Origin: Spisula solida
Taxonomy: Eukaryota; Mollusca; Bivalvia; Venerida; Mactridae
Direction: 5' to 3'
Assembly (NCBI GenBank): GCA_947247005.1
Contig: OX365956.1
Location: 1,929,501-1,993,500 of the forward strand
DNA: 64,000 bases
Shown: piece after piece, positions 25,280-38,748 of the stretch
How positions within the stretch are numbered: the first letter of the stretch is position 1
Layout of the letters: the number at the start of each line of letters is the position of its first letter
Notes under the pieces: generated by a model
Told to the model about the DNA's origin: nothing
The model's database searches: none
Seen by the model: the letters and a program-made list of their open reading frames with translations, nothing else
Made by a program: the position numbers and the translations under genes

Positions 25280-26099
25280 AGCCCCGTTCACACTGTTCAG
25301 GTCCTGGTACGTCTTGGTTGAGGTAAGCCGTATACCATGATATTCCTGGATATTTTTGTAACTAAAATCGATTGCATTCTCACGTTCCCGACATTATCCT
25401 GGTGTACCCCGGTCCGAAAGAACATTCTATCAGATTGGCGCCAGAAGCTAGGGTTATTCCCAGTTTAGTACGGTGCACGTCCTGGTTGTCCTGTTACACG
25501 GAAGTCACTAATGATAATATAACTAGGGAGAAAGGTGGGAACAGCATCAGCTTTCTTAGGGATGCTAATCATATCACGTAATTCCAAATAATAAGATTAA
25601 CTTATCATTAAGACGCCAGCTAAGAAATCTGTGCCGGTTTAGCCTGGGGAACTAGAAGCTGAATCGAACTATTGACTCCGCTGATGGGAGATCATCATCA
25701 CCTCTATCTGGGCAGTGGAAAGAGAGCATTCACCATGCTGACGCAAACTCTGTTTAAAAAGCGTCAACAATTGGTTCCACTGCTCTCTCGGCAGTCTAAA
25801 TCATACCTGGTATGCTACGGTTTATCACGGTAGACCATAGTGTAGAGATAAGGTCCTTCCCAGGTATTGTCCTGGTGATCCCCCAGATTAAACCGGTTCT
25901 CGGTATCAACCCCGGTTTCTCCCCGTTGTATTAAACATTTTTAAACAACTGGGGCTGTTAGCCAGTGCATCACTGTTTATCCCATATGATCCTGGATGTT
26001 CACAGTGCTGCTATGGTTTTTCCCCCTGGTAAGACAGGATCCCTACCCCCCTTGTATTACCAACCGGGGATAGCAAACCGGGACTGTGAGAACTGGGCT
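25280..26099. mobile_element. Harbinger-like element with TTA target duplication
   Basis: The left end AGCCCCGTTCACACTG and the inverse of the right end AGCCCAGTTCTCACAG differ at three of 16 positions. TTA flanks both sides (25277-25279, 26100-26102), the 3-bp target typical of PIF/Harbinger. 820 bp, with no credible transposase, so non-autonomous. Confidence 0.6.
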
Positions 26100-26381
26100 T
26101 TAACTTTATGCCTCCTGTTACAGCATTTGGAGCATTATGTTAAATAAAATATTCATCTGAGCTTTGTGAGTAATTTTCTTTATATGTATTTTTTTCAGTT
26201 TCGCATTGATCGTTTGTGTTGTCTGAGGATATAAAGGTTCTGCTTATGTCCCTACCGGATAGTGTTGTGAACAGTTAATAGTGTGCCAACTGAAGATGAT
26301 TGGTGCACAGCATGCAAGCAAAATCTAAGGTAAGATACAATAATTGACTAGATAATTCAACCATACTACTTACCTACAAAT

Positions 26382-29300
26382 ACTGCTCATACTGCTGACA
26401 TGCTCATACTACTGACATACACATACTGCTCACATACACATGTTGCTCACATATACATGTACTGCTTACATGCTCATACTGCTCACATGCTCACATACAC
26501 ATACTGCTCACTTGCTCATGCTGCTCATATACACATATTGCTCACACACACATACAAATATTGCTCACATACTGCTCATATGCTCATACTGCTCACATAC
26601 ACATACTGCTCACATATACACATACTGCTCACATACACATACTGCTCACATGCTCATACTGCTCACATACACACACTGCTCACATACACATACTGCTGAC
26701 ATGTTCATACTACCCACATGCTCATACGGCTCATGTACACATATTGCTCACACACACATACTGCTCACATACACATACTGCTCACATGCTCATACTGCTC
26801 ACATACACACGCTGCTCACATGCACATACTGATCACATACACATACTGCTGACATGTTCATACTACTCACATGCTCATACGGCTCATGTACACATATTGC
26901 TCACACACACATACTGCTCACATACACATACTGCTCACATGCTCATACTGCTCACATACACACGCTGCTCACATGCACATACTGATCACATACACATACT
27001 GCTGACATGTTCATACTACTCACATGCTCATACGGCTCATGTACACATATTGCTCACACACACATACTGCTCACATACACATACTGCTCACATGCTCATA
27101 CTGCTCACATACACAAGCTGCTCACATGCACATATTGCTCACATGCACATACTGCTCACATACACATACTGCTCACACACACATACTGCTCACATGCTCA
27201 TACTGCTCATATACACATACTGCTCACATACACATACTGCTCACATGTTCATACTGCTCACATGCTCATACTGTTCAAATACACATACTGCTCACATGCT
27301 CATACTGATCATATACACATACTGCTCACATACACATACTGCTAACATACACATACTGCTCACATGTTCATACTGCTCACATGCTCATACTGCTCAAATA
27401 CACATATTGCTCACACACACATACTGCTCACATACACATACTGATCACATACACATACTGCTGACATGTTCATACTACTCACATGCTCATACTGCTCACA
27501 CAATCTGCTCACATGCTCATACTGCTCATACACACATACTGCTCACATACATATAACATACTGCTCACATACACATATTGCTCTCACACACACATAACAT
27601 ACTGCTCATACTGCTTACATGCTCATACTGATCACAAACACGTACTACTGACATGTTCATACTACTCACATGCTCATACTGCTCACATACACATTGCTCA
27701 CACATGCATACTGTTAACATACACATACTGCTCACATACACATATTGCTCACATGCTCATACTGCTCACATGCACATACTGCTCACATGCTCATACTGCT
27801 CACATGCACATACTGCTCACATGTTCATACTGCTCACATTGCTCACATACACAAATTCCTCTCATACACACATTACTTACTGCTCACATGCTCATACTGC
27901 TAATACTGCTCACATGCTCATACTGCTAATACTGCTCACATGCTCATTCTGCTCACATACACATTGCTCACACATGCATACTACTTACATACACATACTG
28001 CTCACATACACATACTGCTCACACACACATACTGCTCACATACATATACTTCTCACATGCACATATTGCTTACCTACATATTGCTAACCTACACATCGCT
28101 CACACACACATACTGCTCACATGCACATACTGCTCACATGCTCATACTGCTCGCATGCTCATACTGCTAGCATGCTCATACTGCTCACATGCACATACTG
28201 ATCCCATGCTCATCCTGCTGGCATGCACATACTGCTTACATACACATATTGCTCACATGCTCATACTGCTCACATGCGCATACTGCTCACATGCACATAT
28301 TGCTCACATGTGCATACAGCTCACATGCTCATACTGCTCACATGCTCATACTGTCCACAAGCTCATAATGTCCACCTGCTCACATACACATTTTGCTCTC
28401 ACACACACATACTGCTCACATACACATAACATACTGCTCACATACACATACTGCTCACATACACATATTGCTCACATGCTCATACTGCTCAAATGCACAT
28501 ACTGCTCACATGCTCATATTGCTCACATACACATATTGCTCTCATACACACATAACATACTGCTCACATGATCATACTGCTCACATGCTCATACTGATCA
28601 CAAACACATACTACTGACATGTTCATACTACTCACATGCTCATACTGCTCACATATACATACTGCTCACAAGCTCATGCTGCTCACATGCACATATTGCT
28701 CACATGTGCATACTGCTCACATACTCATATTGCTCACATGCTCATACTGTTCACATTCCTCACATACACATTTTGCTCACACACACACATACTGCTCACA
28801 TACACATAACATACTGCTCACATACACATACTGCTCACATACACATATTGCTCATACTGCTCAAATGCACATACTGCTCACATGCTCATACTGCTCACAT
28901 TGCTCACAAACACATATTGCTCTCATACACACATAACATCATGCTCACATGATCATACTGCTAATACTGCTCACATGCTCATACTGATCACAAACACATA
29001 CTACTGACATGTTCATACTACTCACATGCTCATACTGCTCACATGCTCATACTGCTCACACACACATACTGCTCACATGCACATATTGCTTACCTACACA
29101 TTGCTCTCACACACATACTGCTCACATGCACATACTGCTCACATGCTCATACTGCTCGCATGCTCATACTGCTCACATGCACATACTGATCCCATGCTCA
29201 TACTGCTGGCATGCATATACTGCTCACATACACATTGCTCACATGCTCATACTGCTCACATGCTCATACTGCTCACATGCACATATTGCTCACATGTGCA

Positions 29301-30346
29301 TACTGCTCACATGCTCATACTGTCCACATGCTCATACTGCTGGCATGCACATACTACTCACATACACATATTGCTCACATGCTCATACTGATCCCATGCT
29401 CATACTGCTGGCATCCATATACTGCTCACATACACATTGCTCACATGCTCATACTGCTCACATGCTCATACTGCTCACATGCACATATTGCTCACATGTG
29501 CATACTGCTCATACTGCTCACATGCTCATACTGTCCACATGCTCATACTGCTGGCATGCACATACTACTCACATACACATATTGCTCAAATGCTCATACT
29601 GCTCACATGCACATATTGCTCACATGTGCATACTGCTCACATGCTCATACTGCTCACATGCTCATACTGCTCACATGCTCATACTGTCCACATGCTCATA
29701 CTGCTCACATGCTCATACTGCTCATATTGCTCACATGCTCATACTGCTCACATGCTCATACTGCTCACATGTTCATATTGCTCATACTGCTCACATGCTC
29801 ATACTGTCCACATACTCATACTGCTCACATGCTCATACTGCTCACATGCTCATACTGCTCACATACTCATATTGCTCACATGCTCATACTGCTTACATGC
29901 TCATACTGTCCACATACTCATACTGCTCACATGCTCATACTGCTCACATGCACATGCTGTCCACATGCTCACATGCTCATACTGCTCACATGCACATACT
30001 CATACTGTCCACATACTCATACTGCTCACATGCTCATACTGCTCACATGCTCAGTCTGCTCACATGCTCATACTGCTCACATGCTCATACTGCTCACACA
30101 CATACTGTCCACATGCTCATACTGCTCACATACACAAATTGCTCACATGCTCTTACTGCTCACATACAAATACTGCTTGCATGCTCATACTGCTCACATA
30201 TACAAACTGCTCACATACACATACGGCTCACATACACTTATTGCTCACATGTACATACTGGTGGCACACACTACTGACATGCTGATACTGCATGCATGCG
30301 GATACTGCTGTCATTTTCATACCACTGACATACATATACTGCTATA
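26382..30346 (+). repeat. ~4-kb satellite of 17-bp units with 153-bp higher-order repeats
   Basis: The basic unit is 17 bp (CATACACATACTGCTCA and variants such as CATGCTCATACTGCTCA). In 26700-27160 a higher-order repeat of nine units recurs at exactly 153 bp ('atgttcatactac' at 26701, 26854, 27007). Around 29205-29407 another block recurs at about 202 bp. Many of the 17-mers have no stop in the forward frames, so long reading frames of 17-residue repeats arise in all three. They are artefacts. Confidence 0.92.
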
Positions 30347-31640
30347 AGTGAGTTCCACTGTAAGTTTAATGAAATGGTCCAATATGCCATGCCTTAATCA
30401 ATGCTACTTCAAAAATGATTCACACATCAGCTCTTTTGTATATTGCAGGGATCAAGATCCTACTTTTGTTACTGGAGTGCAGTGCCTGAGATCCTCGATT
30501 TAAGTGTTTGGCTATTCATATGCAACCAAGGAATAGAAATTATGTACAGTAGTGTGTATGGAGCAATCTGATGGAAGTATTAACAAGCATGCCAAATTGC
30601 TGAAATGTAAAGGTACAACCTTCAAACTGTAACAATTTTATCTGTTTAGTACAGCTGAAACTTTATATATCAATATTTTTGTGACTACAAACCCAAGTTT
30701 CAACTGTAGTAACAAATATATCAGGAATATTTGAGATACTGATTTATAACTGATTACAGAAGTTGTGCTGTGTAGTACTAATTGTTTTTGACAAACTTAA
30801 ATAAACCATGGTTTTCAAATACAGTACAACCTGCTGACATGCCCATACCTTATTGTCATATAATGATTAGCAATACATTTAAAACTGATAAAATAAATTT
30901 AGATTATTTTGTGACTGAAAGTTTGGTTACATAGGTTGTAACTAATTTATTACAAGCTAGAATAAATGGTGTTTTCGAACATAAAACAACCTCTTTGGAG
31001 AAACACCCTCTGGGAAACATAAAGTTTGGCTTGTGATCAAATTCTACTGTTTGTCAGGAAAGGTGAGACTGTTGCTCTGGACTCATGTGAACTTGACAGT
31101 CAACTATGGTTACAATATGTAAAATGATGATGTGGCTAAAGAGAGGTTGTTCCTCTCAGGAGGTCTGCCCAGGAGAGGCTTCACTGTTCTGTCAAATGTG
31201 TAATTTACTCATATATATCTGTCGGCACAATAATTTTATTCCATTAATGATATGATTGTGTAAAAAATGGCAGATTGTTATGCCCCCTATCTTTGATGAG
31301 GGGGTATATTGCTTTGCACATGTTGGTCTGTCGGTAAACCAAATGGTTTCCTTTCAATAACTCGAGAACACCTTGCCTCGTGATCTTCAAACTTTACATG
31401 GTGGTTAGTCATCAACAGTAGATGACCCCTATTGATATGGAGGTCAGTATTGTTCTAACTCCACTGGCAAGCAGTTAAAAAAACAGCTTATTTGCTGTTG
31501 CAAACAAGGAGACCTATGGCCTCTGTATGTTATGATAGTTGCCTTATTGAATGTGTTTGAAATACTGCTAGTACATAATATGACAAATGAAAATAACCAA
31601 AACACTTCAGAGTTTCATTAACACTGTTTTTTCTTGTCAG
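30347..31640 (+). other. Non-coding region with one ATGCCCCC-type repeat
   Basis: A recognisable bivalve-type repeat starts at about 31280 ('tatgccccctatctttgatg') and runs to about 31545. The rest shows no gene. A strong polypyrimidine-CAG (ttttttcttgtcag) ends at 31640. Confidence 0.4.
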
Positions 31641-32168
31641 ATCAAGGAGGAGAAATAAGATGTAGCCCAATCTGACCTTGGACCTTATTCTACAAAGAAA
31701 GATGGAACAACACTGATATTGATCTGGTCAGGTGATAGTGATGAAAACGAGTGTTTTAGCATATCTTGTGATCCAGTTGCTTCAATAGATCCTGGACCTT
31801 CCTGTGAATCATTGTGTGATATTTTTAGTAATATATTGCAACATCGGTTGAGGAATCACCGAAGGTTGACATAACAGAAAAGGAGCTGACTGCCTATGAC
31901 GTGGAGCCTGCATTAGTGATCAATCAAATTGGTGGCTTGACTGGGAGAAGAAAAGTTTAAAACATTTATTAGTTGCCAGTTAGCAGTATCTAATTGATCA
32001 CGCAACATTGGTAGCTATAGGCAGATAGTATGTTCTACTCCTAGAGATAGTGTTATGCTGCTGAAAGGCCTGTCTTGCCACAGTGATAATGTGGAAACAT
32101 TTCTTCTTGAAGACAAATCTTCAGTAATTATTCATAATTATCAAGTATGCATTGAAGAACAGACTTTT
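31641..32168 (+). pseudogene. Decayed, unidentified coding remnant interrupted by a transposable element
   Basis: Coding-like composition in shifting frames. A frame from 31668 gives an acidic, Cys-containing segment (SGDSDENECFSISCDP). A one-base shift near 31840 continues it as TSVEESPKVDITEKELTAYD. A further frame from about 31998 gives SRNIGSYRQIVCSTPRDSVM through NVETFLLEDKSSVIIHNYQV up to 32168, where the element at 32169 begins. A possible acceptor sits at 31640. I do not recognise the family. Alternatives are chance open frames or exons of a living gene with sequencing errors. Confidence 0.35.
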
Positions 32169-32448
32169 TATGCCCCCGTATCGATAGATCGGGAGGCATA
32201 TAGTGATTCACCTGTCCGTCCGTCCGTTCGTCCGTCCGTCCTGGTTAACCCAAATTGACCGTTTCTTCTAGCATTAATATGGCTTGCTACAAAGCTTTCA
32301 TACTTGCATGGATGTTGTATATGAACACTCTCCACACACCTGTATCACCTAACCCCATTTTGACCTTCACCTTGACCTAATTTTGGACTTATTTATAGAC
32401 AAGGCTTCCACAGGGGGCATAAGCGTTTATTGAACGCAGTCTTGTTTG
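32169..32448 (+). mobile_element. ATGCCCCC-ended repeat element, copy 2
   Basis: Same family as 4472-4741: it starts 'tatgcccccgtatcgataga', has 'agggggcata' near the end and the identical tail 'agcgtttattgaacgcagtc'. The middle differs in length and sequence. It has inserted into or abuts the coding remnant on its left. Confidence 0.6.
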
Positions 32449-34730
32449 TTTTCAATTTGTTAATAACTTAATACATGTACCTTGTTGTTCTTGAGCATAA
32501 CACTTGTAACAGATATGTTTTAGTAGCTCTGGGCTTCTTATATCTTGAGGTTATATCAATGATTTAAAATGTTTGTACCAAAGAATAACCGTGTTAGCTC
32601 TCAAGATGTCATATTTTCACTTAAGATTGATAACACTTGGTTACAACGTTTGACATGGTAACCAAATCAAAATAATTGTAAATGTTCTTGTTTTATACAT
32701 ATAATTATGTATGTATGAACATTCTAATGATACAAACATATTTCTTCAATAATTAAAAAAAATAGATCTAATTGGTTTCAATATGTTTTAATATTTCGGC
32801 AAAATTTTATTTTCGTTGCTATGGTAACAGTTCCAATGAACAGCTTAAATTCTAAAAACCCATTAGAAAATTATGTGATGTATTTCGAACGATATTCAAT
32901 TGAATATGTTCCATACAAACAAGTTATTTAATGTGGAGTCATCAATGTTCATTTTGGGCATTTTTGAAGCTGTTACCATGGCAACCAAATTGAAAATTCG
33001 TGATAAAAGATAAGTTTCAATTCTTAATATCACTCTATGTATGCACACTTATATTTTGATTCATCATTTTGAAAATAGAAGCTTTTTTCCATTTTTTGGC
33101 AAAATATACCCGTTACCATGGTAACAGTTTCAACAAAATGGTTGCACAATTATTCAGTACTTTCTGATCAGATTTCAGTGAAATTTCCCAAGGCTCAGTA
33201 GTCCGTATCATTTTCTGTAACCGTCAACTATATTTCCCCAAAACTTGGCATGACTTATCAGTACCAAGCCTAGTTGTACATATCGTTGACACACAATGGT
33301 CGGATAGGCTTTGCTTATGATTACCTTTAAACAAAACTTTGAAGGATTCATCGTTACCAAACCAAGACAAAGGTGTGCAAAATAGCATAATTTGGACCTT
33401 TGTGCTTGGGTAAATTTTTCAAGCAGTATCTGGGAGTATTCATCACACCCAGTGATATTTCTTGTTGCCTTTTCACTTTTATTGTAACTGTTATTTCATC
33501 ACATGAATAAATTTGTGAAACATCAAGTTGATTTGTTGTACATGTGCATCATGATCTGTATATATATTGAATGAATCTGAGTATACCAAGAACTGAAATT
33601 CAACCATAAAGTAGATCTTACATTCACAAGTGCAAGATGCCACAAGACAAATACACAAGTAGAAGAGGTGGATATAGAGGTTTTACAACCTGCATCCACA
33701 GAAGATCCTAAGGTATATGACCAAGTGCAATTTTGGAACCCCCTGTGTCAACAATATACCTCTTCATGTTCACAGTTAATGGTTGCATGTCTGATTCTAT
33801 TTTAAGCAAGCTTGTACATAGCGTGTTGTGTGTTTGCAGAATCGACTAATGGTCAAAGTGCTGGTCATCAGCATCAAACAATACTTACACTAAACACTCA
33901 AATATTGAATTTCATCTTTTGGGGTTCATAGCGACATTTTTTGAGACCAATAAGTTGTAATAATGTTAAGTTAGTACTTAATATTATTTATGGCTGACTT
34001 CCTAGAGCAAATTTAGTGTATTTGTAAGCTATAACTAATTTATCAGTCTGAGTGTGCAACTCTGATTCAATAATTAAATGTGTACCTCATAAGTAGAACA
34101 AAATAACAAAGAAAATGTATGAAATGTGATTTTCAACACTTCTGTAACAATTTTAAACATTTTCATCATCTAGATAGAGAGGTAACTATATTACATTTTC
34201 AATATGTCAGTGCTGAGTGTAAGTATTGGTTGTAATTCCGGGCCTTGATTTCCCCTGCATACCTGGCTGGTGACCTCTGGCTTTGAGTAAACATCTCGAA
34301 TAATGCGCTGTCAGCAGACCTGTGATTCTTCCTCCTTTAGGCTGATATCAGCCTTTTTTGTCTTAAAATCTTGAAACAAAAGGGTCCAGCTTCAGTCTGA
34401 CATATTTAGAAATAATGCTTTTGCAAGGGTAAGGGGGCGGTGTAGAATATTTAATCATGTTTGCTCTTCGAGCAATCACAGTACATTTGTATATGTGTAA
34501 ATTGACCGGTGCAACCTTATGGATGCAGGACGCAGGTACAAAGTAGGAAACAGCAGTTGCAACGTCTCAGAACCTCTCCTTTAACGATACATACACCAAC
34601 CATCCAAATTGCCGTTTTACAGAAGAATGAAATAATCATTATGGAAGCAGAAATAATTCATGGTATATTCTGGTTAGCAACAGATAGAATGGACCTATTA
34701 TACACGTCATAAGAGGATGCGAACGAAGTA
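32449..34730. other. Non-coding region; weak exon-like segment near 33625-33712
   Basis: A frame around 33625-33712 gives NTQVEEVDIEVLQPASTEDP followed by a donor-like AAG/GTATAT; it may belong with the remnant at 31641-32168 but this is speculative. Copies of 'ttaccatggtaacag / ttaccatggcaaccaa' recur at 32820-33130. A 14-bp palindrome GGCTGATATCAGCC lies near 34340. Confidence 0.3.
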
Positions 34731-35545
34731 AAAAAACTCACTGTTTCCAGGCGAAACTGCGACCACCGGAAGGGATTTAATAAGCCCTTTCAGGAGGTCA
34801 AGTGTTGTAGCATTTTATTATACCCTACCAATCCCCCTTCACTTGCTCGACCACTAACAATTCCGAAGACTCGTCAACCTAGCGCGGAAGCAGATCAGAA
34901 TATGGCTGTATTAATCGCGTAACAAGTCAAAATTCCCGTCATTTTCAGCACACGAACAACACTTCGACCCTGGGGAAGGACTTAATTACCCCTTAAGGAG
35001 GTTAAGTGTATGCGCGTTCGAATGCACTACCAATTCCCTTCTTCACCCGGCTCGTTCACCCACCTACAGTAAAAGACGTCCATTGAAAGCGTAAAAAGTA
35101 AAAAAATAACCCCTTTTGATGTTGAGACCGTGTACAACATATATATAATATGAAAGATTGTACACTTTGAATTCGTATGCAGTATCGTAATCTATGGCGG
35201 CGCTTAACATGCTGGGTGCCTGTGATTGAACAGCCTCATCAACTTACAGTAGCGGGGCAGGATACCTGTTGATCTCGTCAAATTTCCTTTGTTTTAACAC
35301 AAACAACACTTCTACTGAATCAGTCCTTAAAGATGATTAAGCGTATGGGCTTTCGAATGCGATCACTATCCTCTTTCATTTGCTCCCGGGCTCATATATT
35401 TAACGCGTAGAAGGTCTAAATTCCCGCTTTCTTCACGCGAACTACACTCCGACCATGGAGGAAACTTAATAGGCCCATTGCATAGGTCAGGTGAAAGGAT
35501 GTCCGAATGCCGTATCAATCCACTGATCTGAATACTTTTCAGAAA
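34731..35545 (+). repeat. Degenerate ~200-bp tandem array
   Basis: Recurring blocks 'aggaggtcaagtgt / aggaggttaagtgt', 'cgaatgc.ctaccaat' and 'cacgaacaacacttc(g/t)ac' appear near 34790, 35000, 35320 and 35470. Units are strongly diverged. Confidence 0.45.
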
Positions 35546-35860
35546 TTGGCCACTATCACACACGTTAATTAAAACTGTGTGTCACCATATACTAGTAGTA
35601 ACTTAGTTATTGCAACATGATGCATGGGATATTTTGATATTGTACATCTACTACTAAAGTACATATATGTAGATACATTACAATTTGACAAATACGTATG
35701 TCAAGTTCTTCTTGTTTTAGACGTATTTCGAAACCTTATTGTATAAATTTCAATAAACATTTACATGTATATAATGTAAACTAAATAGCTAGTTTTCCTG
35801 GAGGCTGAATCATATTTATGCATCCTAATAAATGTTATTACATTTCATGTACATGTGATA

Positions 35861-36707
35861 CACTCAAACGATTTAAAAACGCACCACTTGTGAAATGTCA
35901 ATTTCAATGTTGAAAACATTGTTCTATGGTTCTTTGACTTCAGCTAAATAATCTTCAGTCGATGGGCAATGTGTTATGTAATGTTCATGTCACTTAACGA
36001 GTTTGAAATAAGTTATGCAGATTAACAGGGTGACCAATGTACATGAACGTCACAATATCTAAACGGGAGAAAATCCTTGTACTAAACTATTTACCTCTTC
36101 ATTGACAATTATTGTAATAATGCAATAGTATATTTTCAACTTATCCGTTGACACCCTGCATTCGATTAATATTGTGTACAGTCATGCGGAACCGATTAAA
36201 GTGGTGCAGTGTTCATGTTGACCCCTGGCACAGGGTCATACCGTTGGGCTGGGCTGATCGTAGTCGGTCTTTGACTGTGCCATCCACAAAGAATCGCTGT
36301 TCTAAGCACACACTCGTTTGGTGGCAGCTGAACCGCCCTGCTACGACTAAAAGGCTCATTTAGGCTTGCAGCGAAACCGATTGCATCCGAAAAAATATTT
36401 CGAGCTAATCGCAGCATAACATGATCATGAGAAAATATTGCTTATGTTGTTTTTACAGTGTGTACACATACAGCGTACCATTTAAAGCGAATATCGATCC
36501 GAAATGTTAACGCGATTGCAATGCACGTGCAAAACATGCAAAAACAGAACAGTTGGGCTGGCGGGGTATTCCAAATTATAACTTTCTATGCCTAAGTTAA
36601 AGATCATAAGCTGGAGAGATACTCTAGACTATGAATTTCAGGAGAAAATTAATTTTAACAAAATTCGGTTATTTTTTATACTGGTGCGTTTTTAAATCGT
36701 TTGAGTG
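35861..36707. mobile_element. Tc1/mariner-like element with perfect 26-bp ends
   Basis: The terminal inverted repeat CACTCAAACGATTTAAAAAC (then GCACCA) is perfect at 35861-35886 and 36682-36707. TA flanks both sides (35859-35860, 36708-36709). The frame at 36148-36363 and its minus-strand shadow do not show a DDE catalytic motif, so at 847 bp it is an internally deleted, non-autonomous copy. Confidence 0.7.
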
Positions 36708-36709
36708 TA

Positions 36710-37295
36710 CATCCAGGGATGCACTTTAATAGTACATGTATATACATGCACTAATAGTATGCTTGATTTGTACCAAACGTACATTTTTACGATACAAAAC
36801 GAGTTTATTTCGGGTTGAAGCGGGGTTACGGGTCGGTGCTGCATCATCATTGAAGCTAATTCTTTCTAGATTGGCGAATATTAGCGGTCTAACGACACTT
36901 CAATACCCGTGACAACGGAATATACAGCCCTGACTCAGACATACCGAATCATTTACTTGACATTTGGTTCTGTATTTATTTTGACGTGTATTAGTATATC
37001 ATTACGCTGAATCCGATTTGGTGTTCTACTATAAGTCATCCGGTATTCAAGTGTATGATGGGTAAACTACAAGTTGCGTGCATGTAAACCGTGTGATATA
37101 AGTTATAGTAGGGATAAATTGAGTATGCATGTATAACAGTAACTTTTTGAAAACCGTTCAGCAGTATTGATGTATAAACCCGCAAAAATACAAGTTCGAC
37201 CCCTGATTGGAGAACGTAAACATATTCCTTGTGAATAGTCTCATTCTGTAACTAAAAAGCACATCTAAACTTCTTTGTAGGCAATCGTGTATATG
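36710..37295. other. Non-coding DNA
   Basis: No gene, RNA or clear repeat seen. Confidence 0.35.
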
Positions 37296-37299
37296 TATA

Positions 37300-38390
37300 C
37301 GTTGTGGTTCTAAACGAGTTGAAACCCCATTGGTAATGTTCCAAATAACGAAAACCTACAAGTTCGAACACTAACTGCCACGCGCCACCTTTAAATGACT
37401 GCTGAGATGCCTGCATCAAAACCAGACACCTGATAATGGGTGCATTACGTGGCTAAGAACCAAAATAACGAAATAAACAAGTTCTAACAATAACTGTACA
37501 CCTTTAAATGACTGCTACAATGCCTGTATTAAAGCCAGACATCTGATAATGGGTGCGTTATATAGGTACGAACCATAGCTAAACGACTACATGTATGTAT
37601 GTCAATGATATACATATATACGTTGGGGGGTCGAACCGGGTTAAAACCCCATTAGTAATTACCAAACTAACAACATAATACAAGTTCGAACACTGACTGT
37701 GTAGCTTTAAATGACTGCCGAGATGCTTGTATCAAAGCCAGATACCTGATAATTAATGCGTTCTGTAGCTAAGAACCATAGTTAAAGGTCCATGTATGAC
37801 AATGATATATGTATATATTTTATACGTTGGGGGCTCGAACCAGGTTTAAAACACATTAATAATTTCCAAAATGTCGACATAATACAAGTTCGAACACCGT
37901 TTACCTTTAAATGACTGCTGAGATGTCTGTATTAAAGCCAGCCATCTGATAATGGGTGCATTCCGTAGCTAAGAACCATTGCGAAACGACCCTGCATGAA
38001 AATGATACATGTAACGTTCGGGGCTCTAACCGGGTTGAAAACCCATTAGTAATGACCAAAGTAACGAAAAAATACAAGTTCGAACACTAACATTGTACCT
38101 TTAAATGACTGCTGAGATGCCTGTATTAAAGCCAGACACCTGATAATGGGTGCGTTCTGTAGCTAAGAATAGTAGCTAAAGGTCCATGTATGGCAATAAT
38201 GCATAGGTTTGCGTTAGGAGTCGAACCTGTTTGAAAACCCGTTAGTAATTTCCAAAATAACGAAATAATACAAGTTCGAACACTTCACTGTTTACCTTTG
38301 AATGGCTGCAGTGATGCCTGTATATAAGCCAGACACCTGAGAATGGGTGCGTTCTGTAGCTAAGAACCATAGCTAAACGATCATTTATGT
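37300..38390 (+). repeat. Tandem array of ~200-bp units
   Basis: The anchor 'ctttaaatgactgc' (ctttgaatggctgc in the last) occurs near 37390, 37503, 37705, 37908, 38099 and 38297, so spacing is about 200 bp except for a first shortened unit of ~113 bp. Units share 'acaagttcgaacact', 'gatgcctgtattaaagccag' and 'ctgataatgggtgc'. Non-coding. Confidence 0.8.
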
Positions 38391-38599
38391 GTATACGTGT
38401 CTCTCTTGTATCTACAAGTGTACCATGATAAATACGACCTTACTTTGGGTTTTAAAACCTGTTCATGATCCTGATTTGTTTGTAGTTATTATACTATACA
38501 CAGTAATAATAATATTAAAGAATGTTCTATTGCATTATATCATGCATTAATCTATGTCCCGATTTGTAAATACAACATAATTTATCTTGTAAAAACCAC

Positions 38600-38748
38600 A
38601 GGTGCTTGGCATGTGGATATGACCCCCTTTACAACCCATCATCAAATTAAAAAAATAATTCAGATCTCTAATAGAGATCTGATTTTTTTTAATTTGATGT
38701 TGGGTTGTAGACTGGGAAAAAGGGGTCATATCCACATGCCAAGCACCT
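38600..38748. mobile_element. Foldback MITE / near-perfect palindrome
   Basis: The left arm starts 'aggtgcttggcatgtggata' and the right arm ends with its inverse ('atgccaagcacct'). Inner parts (acaacccatcatcaaatt versus aatttgatgttgggttgt) also pair, with a second inverted core 'cagatctctaatagagatctg'. The whole ~149 bp can fold into one long hairpin. No target duplication identified. Confidence 0.75.

Noticed and set aside
26400..30347. Very long overlapping reading frames rich in Cys, Ser, His, Thr
   Set aside because: They arise from a 17-bp satellite whose units mostly lack stops in all forward frames; the peptides are 17-residue repeats with no start context.
36148..36417. Transposase inside the 35861-36707 element
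   Set aside because: Neither strand shows a DDE/D or helix-turn-helix pattern; frames are short.
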